From Verrucomicrobiales bacterium (GTDB taxonomy: Bacteria > Verrucomicrobiota > Verrucomicrobiia > Limisphaerales > J093), in assembly GCA_024233215.1 (NCBI GenBank), contig JACKPW010000013.1:98909-162908 (forward strand): a DNA stretch of 64,000 nt, written 5' to 3'. A program made the translations under genes and the position numbers. This document shows positions 42,307 to 50,030 of the stretch, in pieces. Every line of letters starts with the position of its first letter. The stretch's first letter is position 1. Under the pieces are notes generated by a model. The model was not told the DNA's origin. It was given only the letters and a program-made list of their open reading frames with translations, and did no database searches.

Positions 42307-43379
42307 ACACCACCCTCCCGGTTCAACGCGCCAGCCAACTTCCCGAGGACCACGGTGGCCTCACCTCCTGGCTCGTCGAGGATCTCTGGTGCGACCAGGC
42401 CGTCGGCATCCTCGGGGGCGAACCCAAGTGCTGCAAAAGCTTCCTCGCCCTCGACCTGGCCGTCAGCGTCGCCTCCGGAGCCCTCTGCCTCCGCCGGTTC
42501 CGCCCCGTCCTTACCGGCCCGGTGCTCCTCTTTCCCGCCGAGGACGCCCACGCCGTCGTCCGCCAGCGCCTGCTCGGCATCTGTGCCGCCGCCGGCGTCA
42601 ACTTCGCCTCCCTCCCGGTCGATGTCATCACCGCCCCGAGCCTGCGCCTGGACCTGCCCGCCGACCGCCGGCGTTTGGAACGGACCGTCTCGGAGCGTCG
42701 TCCCCGCCTGCTCGTGCTCGATCCCTTGATCCGTCTCCATCGCATCGACGAGAACGAAGCCTCCCAGGTCGCCCCGCTCTTGAGCTTCCTGCGTCAACTC
42801 CAGCGTCAGTTCCAGCTCGCCGTGCTCGTCGTGCACCATGCCCGCAAGGATGCCCACGCCACCCGGCCCGGCCAGGCCCTGCGCGGTTCGAGCGAACTCC
42901 ACGGCTGGGGCGACTCCAATCTCTACCTCCGCCGCCACAAGCAATCCCTCACCCTCACCACCGAGCACCGGGCCGCCCCCTCCGCCGATCCCTTCGCCCT
43001 CCAGTTGACTCAGCACGGTCCGGCCCTCGCCCTTTCGGTCCTCGGGGCCCCGTCCGACCCACCAGCCGCCTCGGCCCCGACTCCGGTCGAGCGGGTTCGG
43101 GACGCGCTGGCCGGTCTGGATCGGCCCGTCCCGGTGGCCCAACTGCGCCAGCTCTGTGCCATGCGTACCGCCACCCTCTGCGACTCCCTGGCCCAACTCA
43201 CCCGCCAGGGCCTCGTCCTCCGCGAGGCCGGCGGCTACCAACTCCGTTTGCCCCTCGTGTCCGGTGCGTCGGCCCCGCCTTTCCCCGTTTCCCACCCCAA
43301 GGACCCCCAGGGTAACGGAAACGGGAAACCCCTCGCCCCCTCCCAACCTCCGGGGGCCCCCTGTTCCGGCGGAGGATAG
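42303..43379 (+). CDS. RepA-like RecA-fold ATPase of the transposon, altered P-loop
   Basis: A 358-residue AAA_25/RepA-like protein. The P-loop reads GEPKCCKS (residues 39-46), where the family norm is GxxxxGKS: Cys44 takes the place of the last glycine. Later motifs are normal: FPAEDAHAVVRQRL (about residue 80), RLLVLDPLIRLHRID (Walker B, about 137) and VVHHARKD (about 178). The C-terminal 70 residues look like a winged helix (VAQLRQLCAMRTATLCDSLAQLTRQGLV) plus a proline-rich tail. It may be a helicase-like partner of the integrase. The start overlaps the ExeA-like stop by ATGA. Confidence 0.8.
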   Translation: MNTTLPVQRASQLPEDHGGLTSWLVEDLWCDQAVGILGGEPKCCKSFLALDLAVSVASGALCLRRFRPVLTGPVLLFPAEDAHAVVRQRLLGICAAAGVNFASLPVDVITAPSLRLDLPADRRRLERTVSERRPRLLVLDPLIRLHRIDENEASQVAPLLSFLRQLQRQFQLAVLVVHHARKDAHATRPGQALRGSSELHGWGDSNLYLRRHKQSLTLTTEHRAAPSADPFALQLTQHGPALALSVLGAPSDPPAASAPTPVERVRDALAGLDRPVPVAQLRQLCAMRTATLCDSLAQLTRQGLVLREAGGYQLRLPLVSGASAPPFPVSHPKDPQGNGNGKPLAPSQPPGAPCSGGG

Positions 43380-43440
43380 GGCAACGCAGGGATGCGACCC
43401 GAGCGCCGTCCGGAACCTGCAGACAGCAGGAGTGAGAAAC

Positions 43441-43478
43441 GCCGGGCGATCCTCCCCTCACCGGGAGGGTCGTCCGGC
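43441..43478 (+). terminator. 16-pair hairpin after the transposon operon
   Basis: GCCGGGCGATCCTCCC (43441-43456), loop CTCACC, then GGGAGGGTCGTCCGGC (43463-43478). All 16 positions pair, two of them as G-U. It lies 61 bases past the last transposon gene. There is no T-tract, so it could instead be an RNA structure. Confidence 0.5.
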
Positions 43479-43539
43479 CATCCGCTTCTTTGGTGCTCCT
43501 CTGCTGGTGCAGCTCAATGCGCTAAATCCCAGGGGGGCG

Positions 43540-43560
43540 GGGGGACAGCGTCCCCCTTCT
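43540..43560 (+). terminator. Rho-independent-like terminator of the transposon operon
   Basis: GGGGGAC-AGC-GTCCCCC (43540-43556) followed by TTCT. The strong GC stem and pyrimidine tail fit an intrinsic terminator on the plus strand, about 160 bases past the last transposon gene. Confidence 0.6.
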
Positions 43561-43612
43561 CCTTCCCCCCCCAGCTCCCCTTCACCCTCCTCCATCACCA
43601 AACCCGATCAGC

Positions 43613-43640
43613 CCACCATCATTTACCGTGCGCGCGCTCA
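43613..43640 (-). repeat. Right terminal inverted repeat of the transposon
   Basis: The reverse complement begins TGAGCGCGC and matches 23 of 28 bases with 39141-39168. The shared inner box (GATCAGC on this strand, 43606-43612) abuts it directly. Confidence 0.75.
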
Positions 43641-43883
43641 ACACGGAGAAGTGACGCCTTCGGCTTCTTCTTGGCGAGCGAGTGCCAACAACGCTTCGTC
43701 GGCCCGCGAACGGTCAGACGGGCTCGTGCCGACGGTGCTGTCGAATGGAGCGAGCAGCACAGTGGCAACACCGTCACAAGGTGGCGGCCAGTGAGGAGGT
43801 CGGGTAGAAGCCCAAGGTCCACTCACAGGGGGTGAGCCTACAGCGGAGGGAGAACCCGGTAGCGGTTCACTTGAAACGGCATC

Positions 43884-44564
43884 ATGATCAAGAGGATACT
43901 CCTGACGGTCTTCGCACTGGCTCTGCTAGCCGCAGTGGCGTGGCTGGGTTTCGTAGCATCGCAAGATTCTGGATACGTCGTTTGGTTTGGCCTCGCGGCA
44001 GCAATCCTGGCACCGTTCGCCTTCATGGTTCTCGGGCAAGCGTTTAGGGCTCGTGAGCACGAAATCCTCACCCAGCTGTCGAAGGTTCCCCACATCCGGG
44101 AAATGATGAGGAGAGCGAGCTCGGAAGAGGAACGCATTCGGATCCTCGAGTCAGAGAGGCAGAAGCTAGATGAGACCATCCGCGTTGAAGCGCGGCGATT
44201 GACACTCTCTGAAACCCGGTCGAGGATTGAGACGGAATTGCACAACAAGATCAGGGAATATGATGCTACCATCGAGGAGTTGAGGCGAATTGACCAGGAG
44301 GTCGAGGAAAGTCCGGTTCGCGAAGAGATTACACGGGTCCGGAAGGCGATAGCAGAGCGCAAGCGAGGTCGGGTGATTGTTGTCCGTTTTGGGAAACGCG
44401 AGCGCCTGTTCCCAGTTCGCAGATTCGGGGACGATCCTTTCAGTATGGCGCTCTTGTTAACCCTGCACCTGATCGAGAAACTGCAAAACAGGCGCAACCC
44501 ACGACCCGCGCTTCCGGCCGGACACCCGCAGCGGGAAGTGGTCGAGGACTCGCGGGGGCATTGA
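43884..44564 (+). CDS. Membrane protein with coiled coil, 226 aa
   Basis: Not recognised. Two hydrophobic segments at the N-terminus (about residues 6-26 and 33-52) are followed by a long charged helical region (about 60-160) with heptads such as 'EEERIRILESERQKLDETIRVEARRL', probably a coiled coil, and a basic C-terminal domain. It lies just right of the transposon and runs convergently to the NERD-fusion gene. No ribosome-binding site is clear. A structural or sensor role at the membrane is possible. Confidence 0.55.
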   Translation: MIKRILLTVFALALLAAVAWLGFVASQDSGYVVWFGLAAAILAPFAFMVLGQAFRAREHEILTQLSKVPHIREMMRRASSEEERIRILESERQKLDETIRVEARRLTLSETRSRIETELHNKIREYDATIEELRRIDQEVEESPVREEITRVRKAIAERKRGRVIVVRFGKRERLFPVRRFGDDPFSMALLLTLHLIEKLQNRRNPRPALPAGHPQREVVEDSRGH

Positions 44565-44581
44565 AAGAAGAGTCTCCCTGG

Positions 44582-44671
44582 TCACGTCAACTGGCCACGC
44601 ATACCCATCACGGGATCGCGCTGCAGTTCGCTTCGGCCACGAAACTCGACAGGCACACCCAGCGCGTCGCC
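44582..44671 (-). pseudogene. ADP-ribosylglycohydrolase gene fragment
   Basis: About 28 codons reading GDALGVPVEFRGRSELQRDP and MGMRG, the conserved opening of ADP-ribosylglycohydrolases, in a different frame from the NERD-like gene. Neither its start nor its catalytic end is present. It is joined to the truncated NERD gene at about 44685. Confidence 0.6.
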
Positions 44672-45198
44672 CACCACGGCTCGGCATCGATGTCGTGGAA
44701 CGAGACGTAACCCTGCGCAACCACTTTGCGGTTGTTCAGGGACTCCGCCACCGCCTGCTCGCCGCGAAGCCCCAACCGGTAGTGGCGATACTCGCGGGAG
44801 TGTCTCTGGAGGCAAAGGAGCCCGTGGACGGCCAGGAGAACAAAACCGGCGATCAGGAGCAGAGCGGTCAGCACTACGGGAAAGCCTCGATTCGTGACGA
44901 GCTGCGGCAGGACCTGAGGATGTCGCAGCACGGGCATCAGTGCCGGGAAAAGCAGATAGACCAGCACGCCGCAGCATGCTCCGGCACCCAAGAGCTCCAG
45001 CAAGGGCAGGTCAAGGCGGTCGTTGAGGTCGTCGAGCTTCTGCATCAACGAATACCCTGGCGGTCGCAGGAGCTTGCAGGTTTGAGGGGGACGCTCGTTC
45101 CTTGCCTTCCGCTTCCGACGTTCCAGCCAGAGCAGGAGGACCGCAACCGCGAACGCCACCACCACGCCACTCAGGGCACCGATTACCTCTTTAGTCAT
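44608..45198 (-). pseudogene. Membrane protein with truncated NERD domain (3' end rearranged)
   Basis: A 196-residue frame with a membrane segment near the N-terminus and two central ones, then 'GLRGEQAVAESLNNRKVVAQGYVSFHDI', the opening of a NERD nuclease-like domain. A NERD domain needs about 100 more residues with its catalytic acidic and Lys residues, but after HDID the reading turns into WATRWVCLSSFV and stops. In another frame the same DNA reads as an ADP-ribosylglycohydrolase segment (44585-44671). It is a probable deletion or recombination product. It follows the two PLD-like genes after 130 bases. Confidence 0.65.
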
Positions 45199-45331
45199 AA
45201 GTCCATTCCGGCTGCATCGTAAACCAGTTCTTCGGAGCGCAACCGCCGCAAATCCCCGGAGTGCATCAACTCGTCATCGAGCAACTTTCTGTGCATCGTG
45301 TTCTTCGATGGCGGGGCGACACGTCCTTCCG

Positions 45332-46600
45332 TCACGGTTCGACGGTGCTCTGTCGGCGGCGACGGAGGGACACCAGGATGAATGACCCTGATTCCGGGGT
45401 AGCGCGCATGAGCGCCTCCGCGTCCCTTTCCTTGGCGGCTCCCCGCCGCGGAATGAGCCCCTTCACCAACTTCCAGCTCTTCAGACCGCGGTGCTTGCCG
45501 CCGGCCTCGTCCAGCACGACCCTCTCGAACTTGTCGGCCGGCAGATCCAGTTCCCCTTCGGACGCGAACTCGGGTGTCCATCCGCGGACTTCTCGCTCGA
45601 AGAGGTAGTCCGCAGGCGGAATGTCAGCCGAGCGCACTTCGGCCCTTACCTGCTGCATGCCTGCGCTTGTGGAGGGTCGATGGACACCGCCGGGAACACG
45701 GACCAGCACCGGATGGGTAGAACCATCGAGACGCCAATCCGCTTGCACCTCGCGATTGCCTTGCTTGTTCTCCGCTCCGAGGGTTGCACAGATGTACTTC
45801 GCGGCGGCGGACGACGCGGAATCAACGGCCTGCCTAGGGGTGGCGGGCAGGGTGTCGAACAGGAACAGGCGTGTCTCCGTCTTGAGCGACTCGATCTGTT
45901 CGATACCGGCCGGAATCTCAAAGTAAAGCTGGTCGCCGGTCTTCGGGCGGTCTCCTGGCGCTGCACTGGCGAAGAGCAGGATTGTGCGGACTGTGCTCCA
46001 GTCTGTCGGGATTCCCATCTCGGCCTTCAAGCCGTCGAGGAACTCCCGCGTCCACCAGGCATACGCCTCCTTCATCGCCGAGGAATAGACCACCGCCTGG
46101 TGGCAGGCTGCGGCGATGTGCTGGCGAACTTCGTCGAACTCCGAGGACGCTGCCGGCCCCTCCAACAACACTGCCGCCTCGCCGTTCAAGCCGGTCAGCG
46201 CGAAGGCCGTTGCGTTGTGGGAGCCGATGAAGGCGCAGGCGGTTGCATCCGGCAGTTCCATGTAATAGACCTTGCTGTGGAGCATCGGATGGTAGCGGGC
46301 GAAGGGGTTGTTCTTGCCGCCCGTGGGGCCGGTGTGACCGAGATGGACGCGCAACCGACCCGACGGCACGCCTGCAGCCAGGAGTTCATCCAACGCCGCG
46401 AAGCCCGGATAGGTCGCGGCGCCAACCACGAGCGTTTGCAGCTTCTGCGGTCGAGCCGTGATTGGACCTGAGAGGGCGGCCAACCCGCCGGGCGTGGCAA
46501 ATCCCGTGACAATGCTAACCGACATGGCCCGGGCAATCCGGTCTGAGATCCGCGAAGCGATCTCCTGTTGCGGCAGGTTGAAGAGGATGGTGGAGGTCAT
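45332..46600 (-). CDS. PLD-like nuclease-fold protein (effector 2 of the RM cassette)
   Basis: A 422-residue protein. One clear phospholipase-D-type HKD half is seen: His108-Ser-Lys110 in LHSKVYYME, then the GSHN motif (residues 126-129). Only one such motif is apparent, so it would act as a dimer. PLD-like enzymes of this size in restriction and defence loci are usually DNA or RNA nucleases. It follows the other PLD-like gene after 56 bases in the leftward cassette. The C-terminal 150 residues (ADKFERVVLDEAGGKHRGLK) are not recognised. Confidence 0.75.
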   Translation of the reverse strand: MTSTILFNLPQQEIASRISDRIARAMSVSIVTGFATPGGLAALSGPITARPQKLQTLVVGAATYPGFAALDELLAAGVPSGRLRVHLGHTGPTGGKNNPFARYHPMLHSKVYYMELPDATACAFIGSHNATAFALTGLNGEAAVLLEGPAASSEFDEVRQHIAAACHQAVVYSSAMKEAYAWWTREFLDGLKAEMGIPTDWSTVRTILLFASAAPGDRPKTGDQLYFEIPAGIEQIESLKTETRLFLFDTLPATPRQAVDSASSAAAKYICATLGAENKQGNREVQADWRLDGSTHPVLVRVPGGVHRPSTSAGMQQVRAEVRSADIPPADYLFEREVRGWTPEFASEGELDLPADKFERVVLDEAGGKHRGLKSWKLVKGLIPRRGAAKERDAEALMRATPESGSFILVSLRRRRQSTVEP

Positions 46601-46656
46601 CGCTGGCGTTTGAACTGGACTGCTGCGAGCAGGCCGGGATGTCGTTGGGCATCCCG

Positions 46657-48021
46657 CTATTCGCTGTGAATGGTCACTTGGAATCCTAAGGCCGTGAGGG
46701 CCTTGTTGGTCCTGCCGTTACGCGGTGGGAACTCGTCGGGCATTGCCCAGCCGATCATTTCGCCGAGCGAACTCACGCCGAGGTGAGGGACTTTCTTCTT
46801 CGACCCGAAGCAGGCTTCGAACAGGCGGTAGGCCGTTTCAGAGTTCACGCCGCCGTAGAGAACGTATTCGATGACCTGGCATGTACTGCTTCCATCACTC
46901 GACGATTGTCCGTGAAGCCATGCTGCGAATTTCCGGATGCGTTCGTCCTGAGCCATTCCCGCCAGCCCCTGCAGCAATCCAAGGGTGGTGGAACTGACCC
47001 GTTTGGCGTGATCCCGAACGGCGTAAACGAGCAGGCAAAGCTCCTCAAACGCTTCCACACTCATCCCATGAATGCTCTCTCTCGCCAAGAGCCGCTTGGC
47101 CTGCGGAGCCCAGCTCGAAATATGGAGATCCTCCCTGCTCGGCGCTGCTGGCAGGTTCCGCCACCATTCTATCGCGTGTTGCAGGGCGGCCTCGCGGCTG
47201 TCCTTGTTTGTTTCGAACATCTCCCGGTAAGGGTAACTCACACCATCGCGAACCTTGTTGTAGTAGAAGGCCTGCAAGAACTGGTCGGCCAGAACGCCGG
47301 ATGGTACATCCTTGGGCAGCCAGCAAGGCCGGTTGGTCGGTTGGGCAAGCCGACCGCCAATGGCCCGGAGGATTTGCAGCGTATCAGCCCATTCGCGGAG
47401 GAAGGCCCCCTTCTGTTTCAGTTTCGCGGGACGCCTCGTTACCTCGATCAAGGAGGGTCGGCGGGGGAGCCTCCGTGTCTCTTCGAACCTCTTCCGGGCT
47501 CGCTCCAAAGCCTGGGCGTGATTCCCGGTCGCCAACTGAGTCATTTCCTCCTTTAGCTCCTGAGTCAGAGGATGCGCAATGTCCCGCAGATCAGCGAAAA
47601 ACGTTTGCATTTTCTCCGCGAGGTCGTGCTCCGAAAGCTCCTCCTCGCTGAGGTAGAGCCCCGCCTCCACATTGCCCCCCCAGGCGTGCTTGCTGAGGTT
47701 GGCCGAGCCAATGTACACTCCGGCCCCCTTCCACCAGATGATCTTCGGGTGAAAGCCATCCGGAACAAGGTACAGTTCGAAATCCGCGGATTCCTTCGTG
47801 TGGCTAAGGAACCACTCCAACACCCGTGGGCCTACAGGGCCACTATGGTCGTATCGGGCGTACAACGTCAGCGGCTTCTTCGCCTTCCAGCAGGATTCCA
47901 GCAACGTGGTTGTGTCGGTCACATAGGCGACGGCGGCCTCAACGGCCGTGGCCTGCCGAACGGCCGCGCTGTTCAGCGTGTCAAGCCGGCTCCCGCTTGA
48001 GGTGTTCTGGATGAATTCCAT
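46657..48021 (-). CDS. PLD-like nuclease-fold protein (effector 1 of the RM cassette)
   Basis: A 454-residue protein with a PLD-type motif His91-Pro-Lys93 (FHPKIIWW) followed by GSAN (105-108) and 'LSKHAWGGNVEAGLYL'. Residues 110-200 contain a charged helix and the C-terminal half is helical and unrecognised. It lies 33 bases after the Ymh-like gene and upstream of the second PLD-like gene, in the same direction as the restriction genes. Nuclease or phospholipase activity in an immune response is inferred. The two PLD genes are not close paralogs. Confidence 0.75.
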   Translation of the reverse strand: MEFIQNTSSGSRLDTLNSAAVRQATAVEAAVAYVTDTTTLLESCWKAKKPLTLYARYDHSGPVGPRVLEWFLSHTKESADFELYLVPDGFHPKIIWWKGAGVYIGSANLSKHAWGGNVEAGLYLSEEELSEHDLAEKMQTFFADLRDIAHPLTQELKEEMTQLATGNHAQALERARKRFEETRRLPRRPSLIEVTRRPAKLKQKGAFLREWADTLQILRAIGGRLAQPTNRPCWLPKDVPSGVLADQFLQAFYYNKVRDGVSYPYREMFETNKDSREAALQHAIEWWRNLPAAPSREDLHISSWAPQAKRLLARESIHGMSVEAFEELCLLVYAVRDHAKRVSSTTLGLLQGLAGMAQDERIRKFAAWLHGQSSSDGSSTCQVIEYVLYGGVNSETAYRLFEACFGSKKKVPHLGVSSLGEMIGWAMPDEFPPRNGRTNKALTALGFQVTIHSE

Positions 48022-48054
48022 TTACGGATCGCGGCAGCTTCTTTCGGGATGAAG

Positions 48055-48876
48055 TCACTCCTTCCGACCTGTCGGTGCCGCCGCGTCCAAACGGCGATGG
48101 AGCAGTGAAACCAACGTCAGCAGATCCAAGGCGTCCTGCTCCGTGATGTTCCAAACGAGCTTGGGTCCGTGAGCAGTGACATTCCGAAACGTCCCGAACA
48201 TCCCGATAAACAGGTTCATGAGACCCGATTGCTCGCTCCGTTCGGTTTCCGATTGGAGGGAGTTGAACGCCAGGATTGGAATGCCAGGCCTCCCCAGTGA
48301 GAATGCCTTCTGAGCCAGCTCGCCAGCGTCGCCGGACAGTCCGGACTTGATTCTGATCTTCTCGGACAGGCTCTTTGTGGCCTCCAGCACGGCATGGAAG
48401 TAGTTCTCCTGCAACAGCTCGGCCTGACAGAATCGAATAACGTCTGCATGCACTTTGCGGCGTCTGAGTTCTGCTCGAAGCCTGTCCGCTCTTTCCTGTG
48501 CCTCCGCCAGCGTCTTGGCGGTTGCTCTGGATCGCAGCAAGCCGTCATTGCCCAATTCAAGACCAGTGAACACCAGAACCTGATTCAATGCCGACCGCCG
48601 AGCCTCGAACTTCTCGGGATTGCTGGCGTATCTCACCGGCTTCATGGATTCGAGAATGAACTGAATCACGTTGTTGGCACAGCGGTCCCGATGCTGCTTC
48701 TCAGCCAGGGCGGCCTGTAGCCGTTTCCACTTCGTCAAGTTGGGGGCCGGGTCTGCAATGCTGACCGCGGAAAGCAGATTGCCAATCTCTGTTCCCGTGA
48801 GACCAGTTTCGGTCTCGGCCAGCACTCGGCAGATGCTCTCCAGTTCGGCTGCTGGGAACGAGGGCTGTGCTGGCAT
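48055..48876 (-). CDS. Ymh / TIGR02391-family protein
   Basis: A 273-residue protein whose C-terminal third (LAFNSLQSETERSEQSGLMNLFIGMFGTFRNVTAHGPKLVWNITEQDALDLLTLVSLLHRRLD) matches the Ymh/TIGR02391 family found near restriction systems, with the conserved FRNVTAH helix that resembles HEPN-like active regions. The N-terminal part is helical. It starts 2 bases after the hsdS stop. The RNase-like interpretation is inference; the family itself is uncharacterised. Confidence 0.78.
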   Translation of the reverse strand: MPAQPSFPAAELESICRVLAETETGLTGTEIGNLLSAVSIADPAPNLTKWKRLQAALAEKQHRDRCANNVIQFILESMKPVRYASNPEKFEARRSALNQVLVFTGLELGNDGLLRSRATAKTLAEAQERADRLRAELRRRKVHADVIRFCQAELLQENYFHAVLEATKSLSEKIRIKSGLSGDAGELAQKAFSLGRPGIPILAFNSLQSETERSEQSGLMNLFIGMFGTFRNVTAHGPKLVWNITEQDALDLLTLVSLLHRRLDAAAPTGRKE

Positions 48877-48878
48877 CG

Positions 48879-50030
48879 TCACGTTTCCCTGTTGAAGATA
48901 CGGTCGAGCAGGGAGGGGAGCAGGCTGGCGACAAGTTGCCCGGATTGCGCGGTCGCGTCGCGTATTCTCAATTGGAGGTCGAGCAGCTTCTTGAACTCGC
49001 GCTGCTCCGCAAGTGGCAGGATAGGGACTTTGATCCGCTCCAGCCGGCCCACTGCGAGAGTTCTGTTGCGGTCGGCGCTTCCTGGGGATGCCAACCCAAC
49101 CTGCTCCAAGCCGGAACTGGAAAGCAGGTAGAAGCAGATGAACTCCGGCAAAGCGAGGTTCGGATCGGTGACGCAGGTCAGGTAACGGTGTGAGCCGTAG
49201 CGTCCGTGGTCCTGCTTGCCGGCAACGGCAATCGCCCCCTCCCACGCCTTGATGTTGCTGATGACGATGTCGCCTGCGTGGACCTGAAAGAGCTTCTGCC
49301 ACGTCAGCGAGGCACCGGACAAGGCGGGTTTGTGGAAGATCCCTTTGCCGAAGGACCTTGCGCCGAGTTCGGGGTACTCGCCGTCGAGTTCGATTTCCGT
49401 CGGGCGGCGAAGAACGGGCGCGACTTCAACCATCGGCTTCCAATCGGCGGCAGCTTCCAGGCGGTGGAAGGCGGAGCGGAGCGCGGCCTGGAGTTCGCGG
49501 TCCTGTTCTTCGCCGAGCTGTTGGGCGCGGGTGAGGCGGGATTCGATGGCGTCCAAGTGGGCGACGAGGCGCTGCTGCTCCGCCAGTGGTGGCAGAGGGA
49601 TGCGCACCTCTGCAAACTTGGACTCTTTCAACCGAACGCGGTTCGTCGTCCCTTCACTCGATGCGCGACACAATTCGACAAAGAAGGCGGACCGGCTGAC
49701 CCAATAGAGCCAGCGAGGGTGCGCTGTTTTCTCCACGACTGAGAAGAGAGGGAAATCGTTCGTGACAACCGCTCCGTCCAAGTCTGTCGGGATGAAACCG
49801 TAGGCGCCGTGACGGGCATCGATCTTTGAAATGATGAAATCGCCGGTCCGAGCAACGTTGCGGGTTTGAGCGGCGATTTCAGAACCTGCCACCTTTCTCC
49901 GCAGCCGGACACCCTTTCCCCACAAGCTGACTGTGACTTCGCGATACTCGCCTTCGGGGTTGATTTCACAGACCTCCGAACGGGGGGTAAGCACCTCCCC
50001 CAACGCTACCTCAGTCCACCCCTTCTTCAC
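48879..50030 (-). CDS. hsdS: Type I restriction specificity subunit HsdS
   Basis: A 383-residue HsdS with two target-recognition domains, each opening with an 'EVALGEVL'-type segment and separated by a conserved coiled-coil spacer (IPLPPLAEQQRLVAHLDAIESRL, about residues 143-165). The second conserved coil is IPILPLAEQREFKKLLD near the C-terminus. It sets the recognition sequence for HsdM and HsdR. The ATG overlaps the rhuM stop by ATGA and its stop is followed at once by the Ymh-like gene. The recognition motif cannot be predicted. Confidence 0.88.
   Translation of the reverse strand: MKKGWTEVALGEVLTPRSEVCEINPEGEYREVTVSLWGKGVRLRRKVAGSEIAAQTRNVARTGDFIISKIDARHGAYGFIPTDLDGAVVTNDFPLFSVVEKTAHPRWLYWVSRSAFFVELCRASSEGTTNRVRLKESKFAEVRIPLPPLAEQQRLVAHLDAIESRLTRAQQLGEEQDRELQAALRSAFHRLEAAADWKPMVEVAPVLRRPTEIELDGEYPELGARSFGKGIFHKPALSGASLTWQKLFQVHAGDIVISNIKAWEGAIAVAGKQDHGRYGSHRYLTCVTDPNLALPEFICFYLLSSSGLEQVGLASPGSADRNRTLAVGRLERIKVPILPLAEQREFKKLLDLQLRIRDATAQSGQLVASLLPSLLDRIFNRET

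Larger units (their letters stand above)
39141..43640. mobile_element. 4.5-kb transposon with DDE integrase, ExeA-like and RepA-like ATPases
   Basis: Bounded by imperfect inverted repeats of at least 28 bp (23 matches) that both start TGAGCGCGC. Inside, in one direction, lie a zinc-ribbon protein, a DD(35)E integrase, an ExeA/TniB-like AAA ATPase and a RecA-fold RepA-like ATPase. The last three overlap by ATGA. The gene order resembles the Tn7/Mu/Tn5053 type of transposon, with an AAA regulator next to a DDE enzyme. No target-site duplication is seen (left flank GGAAC, right flank ACACG). Whether it is active is unknown. Confidence 0.8.
43380..43883. other. Noncoding end of the transposon and spacer
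   Basis: About 500 bases without a convincing gene. It contains a 16-pair hairpin (43441-43478), a terminator-like stem (43540-43556), the right transposon repeat (43613-43640) and then about 240 bases before the next gene. The several short frames read here are chance frames. Confidence 0.5.

Noticed and set aside
39131..43650. Target-site duplication of the transposon
   Set aside because: Bases flanking the two ends (left GGAAC, right ACACG) do not match, so no duplication is claimed.
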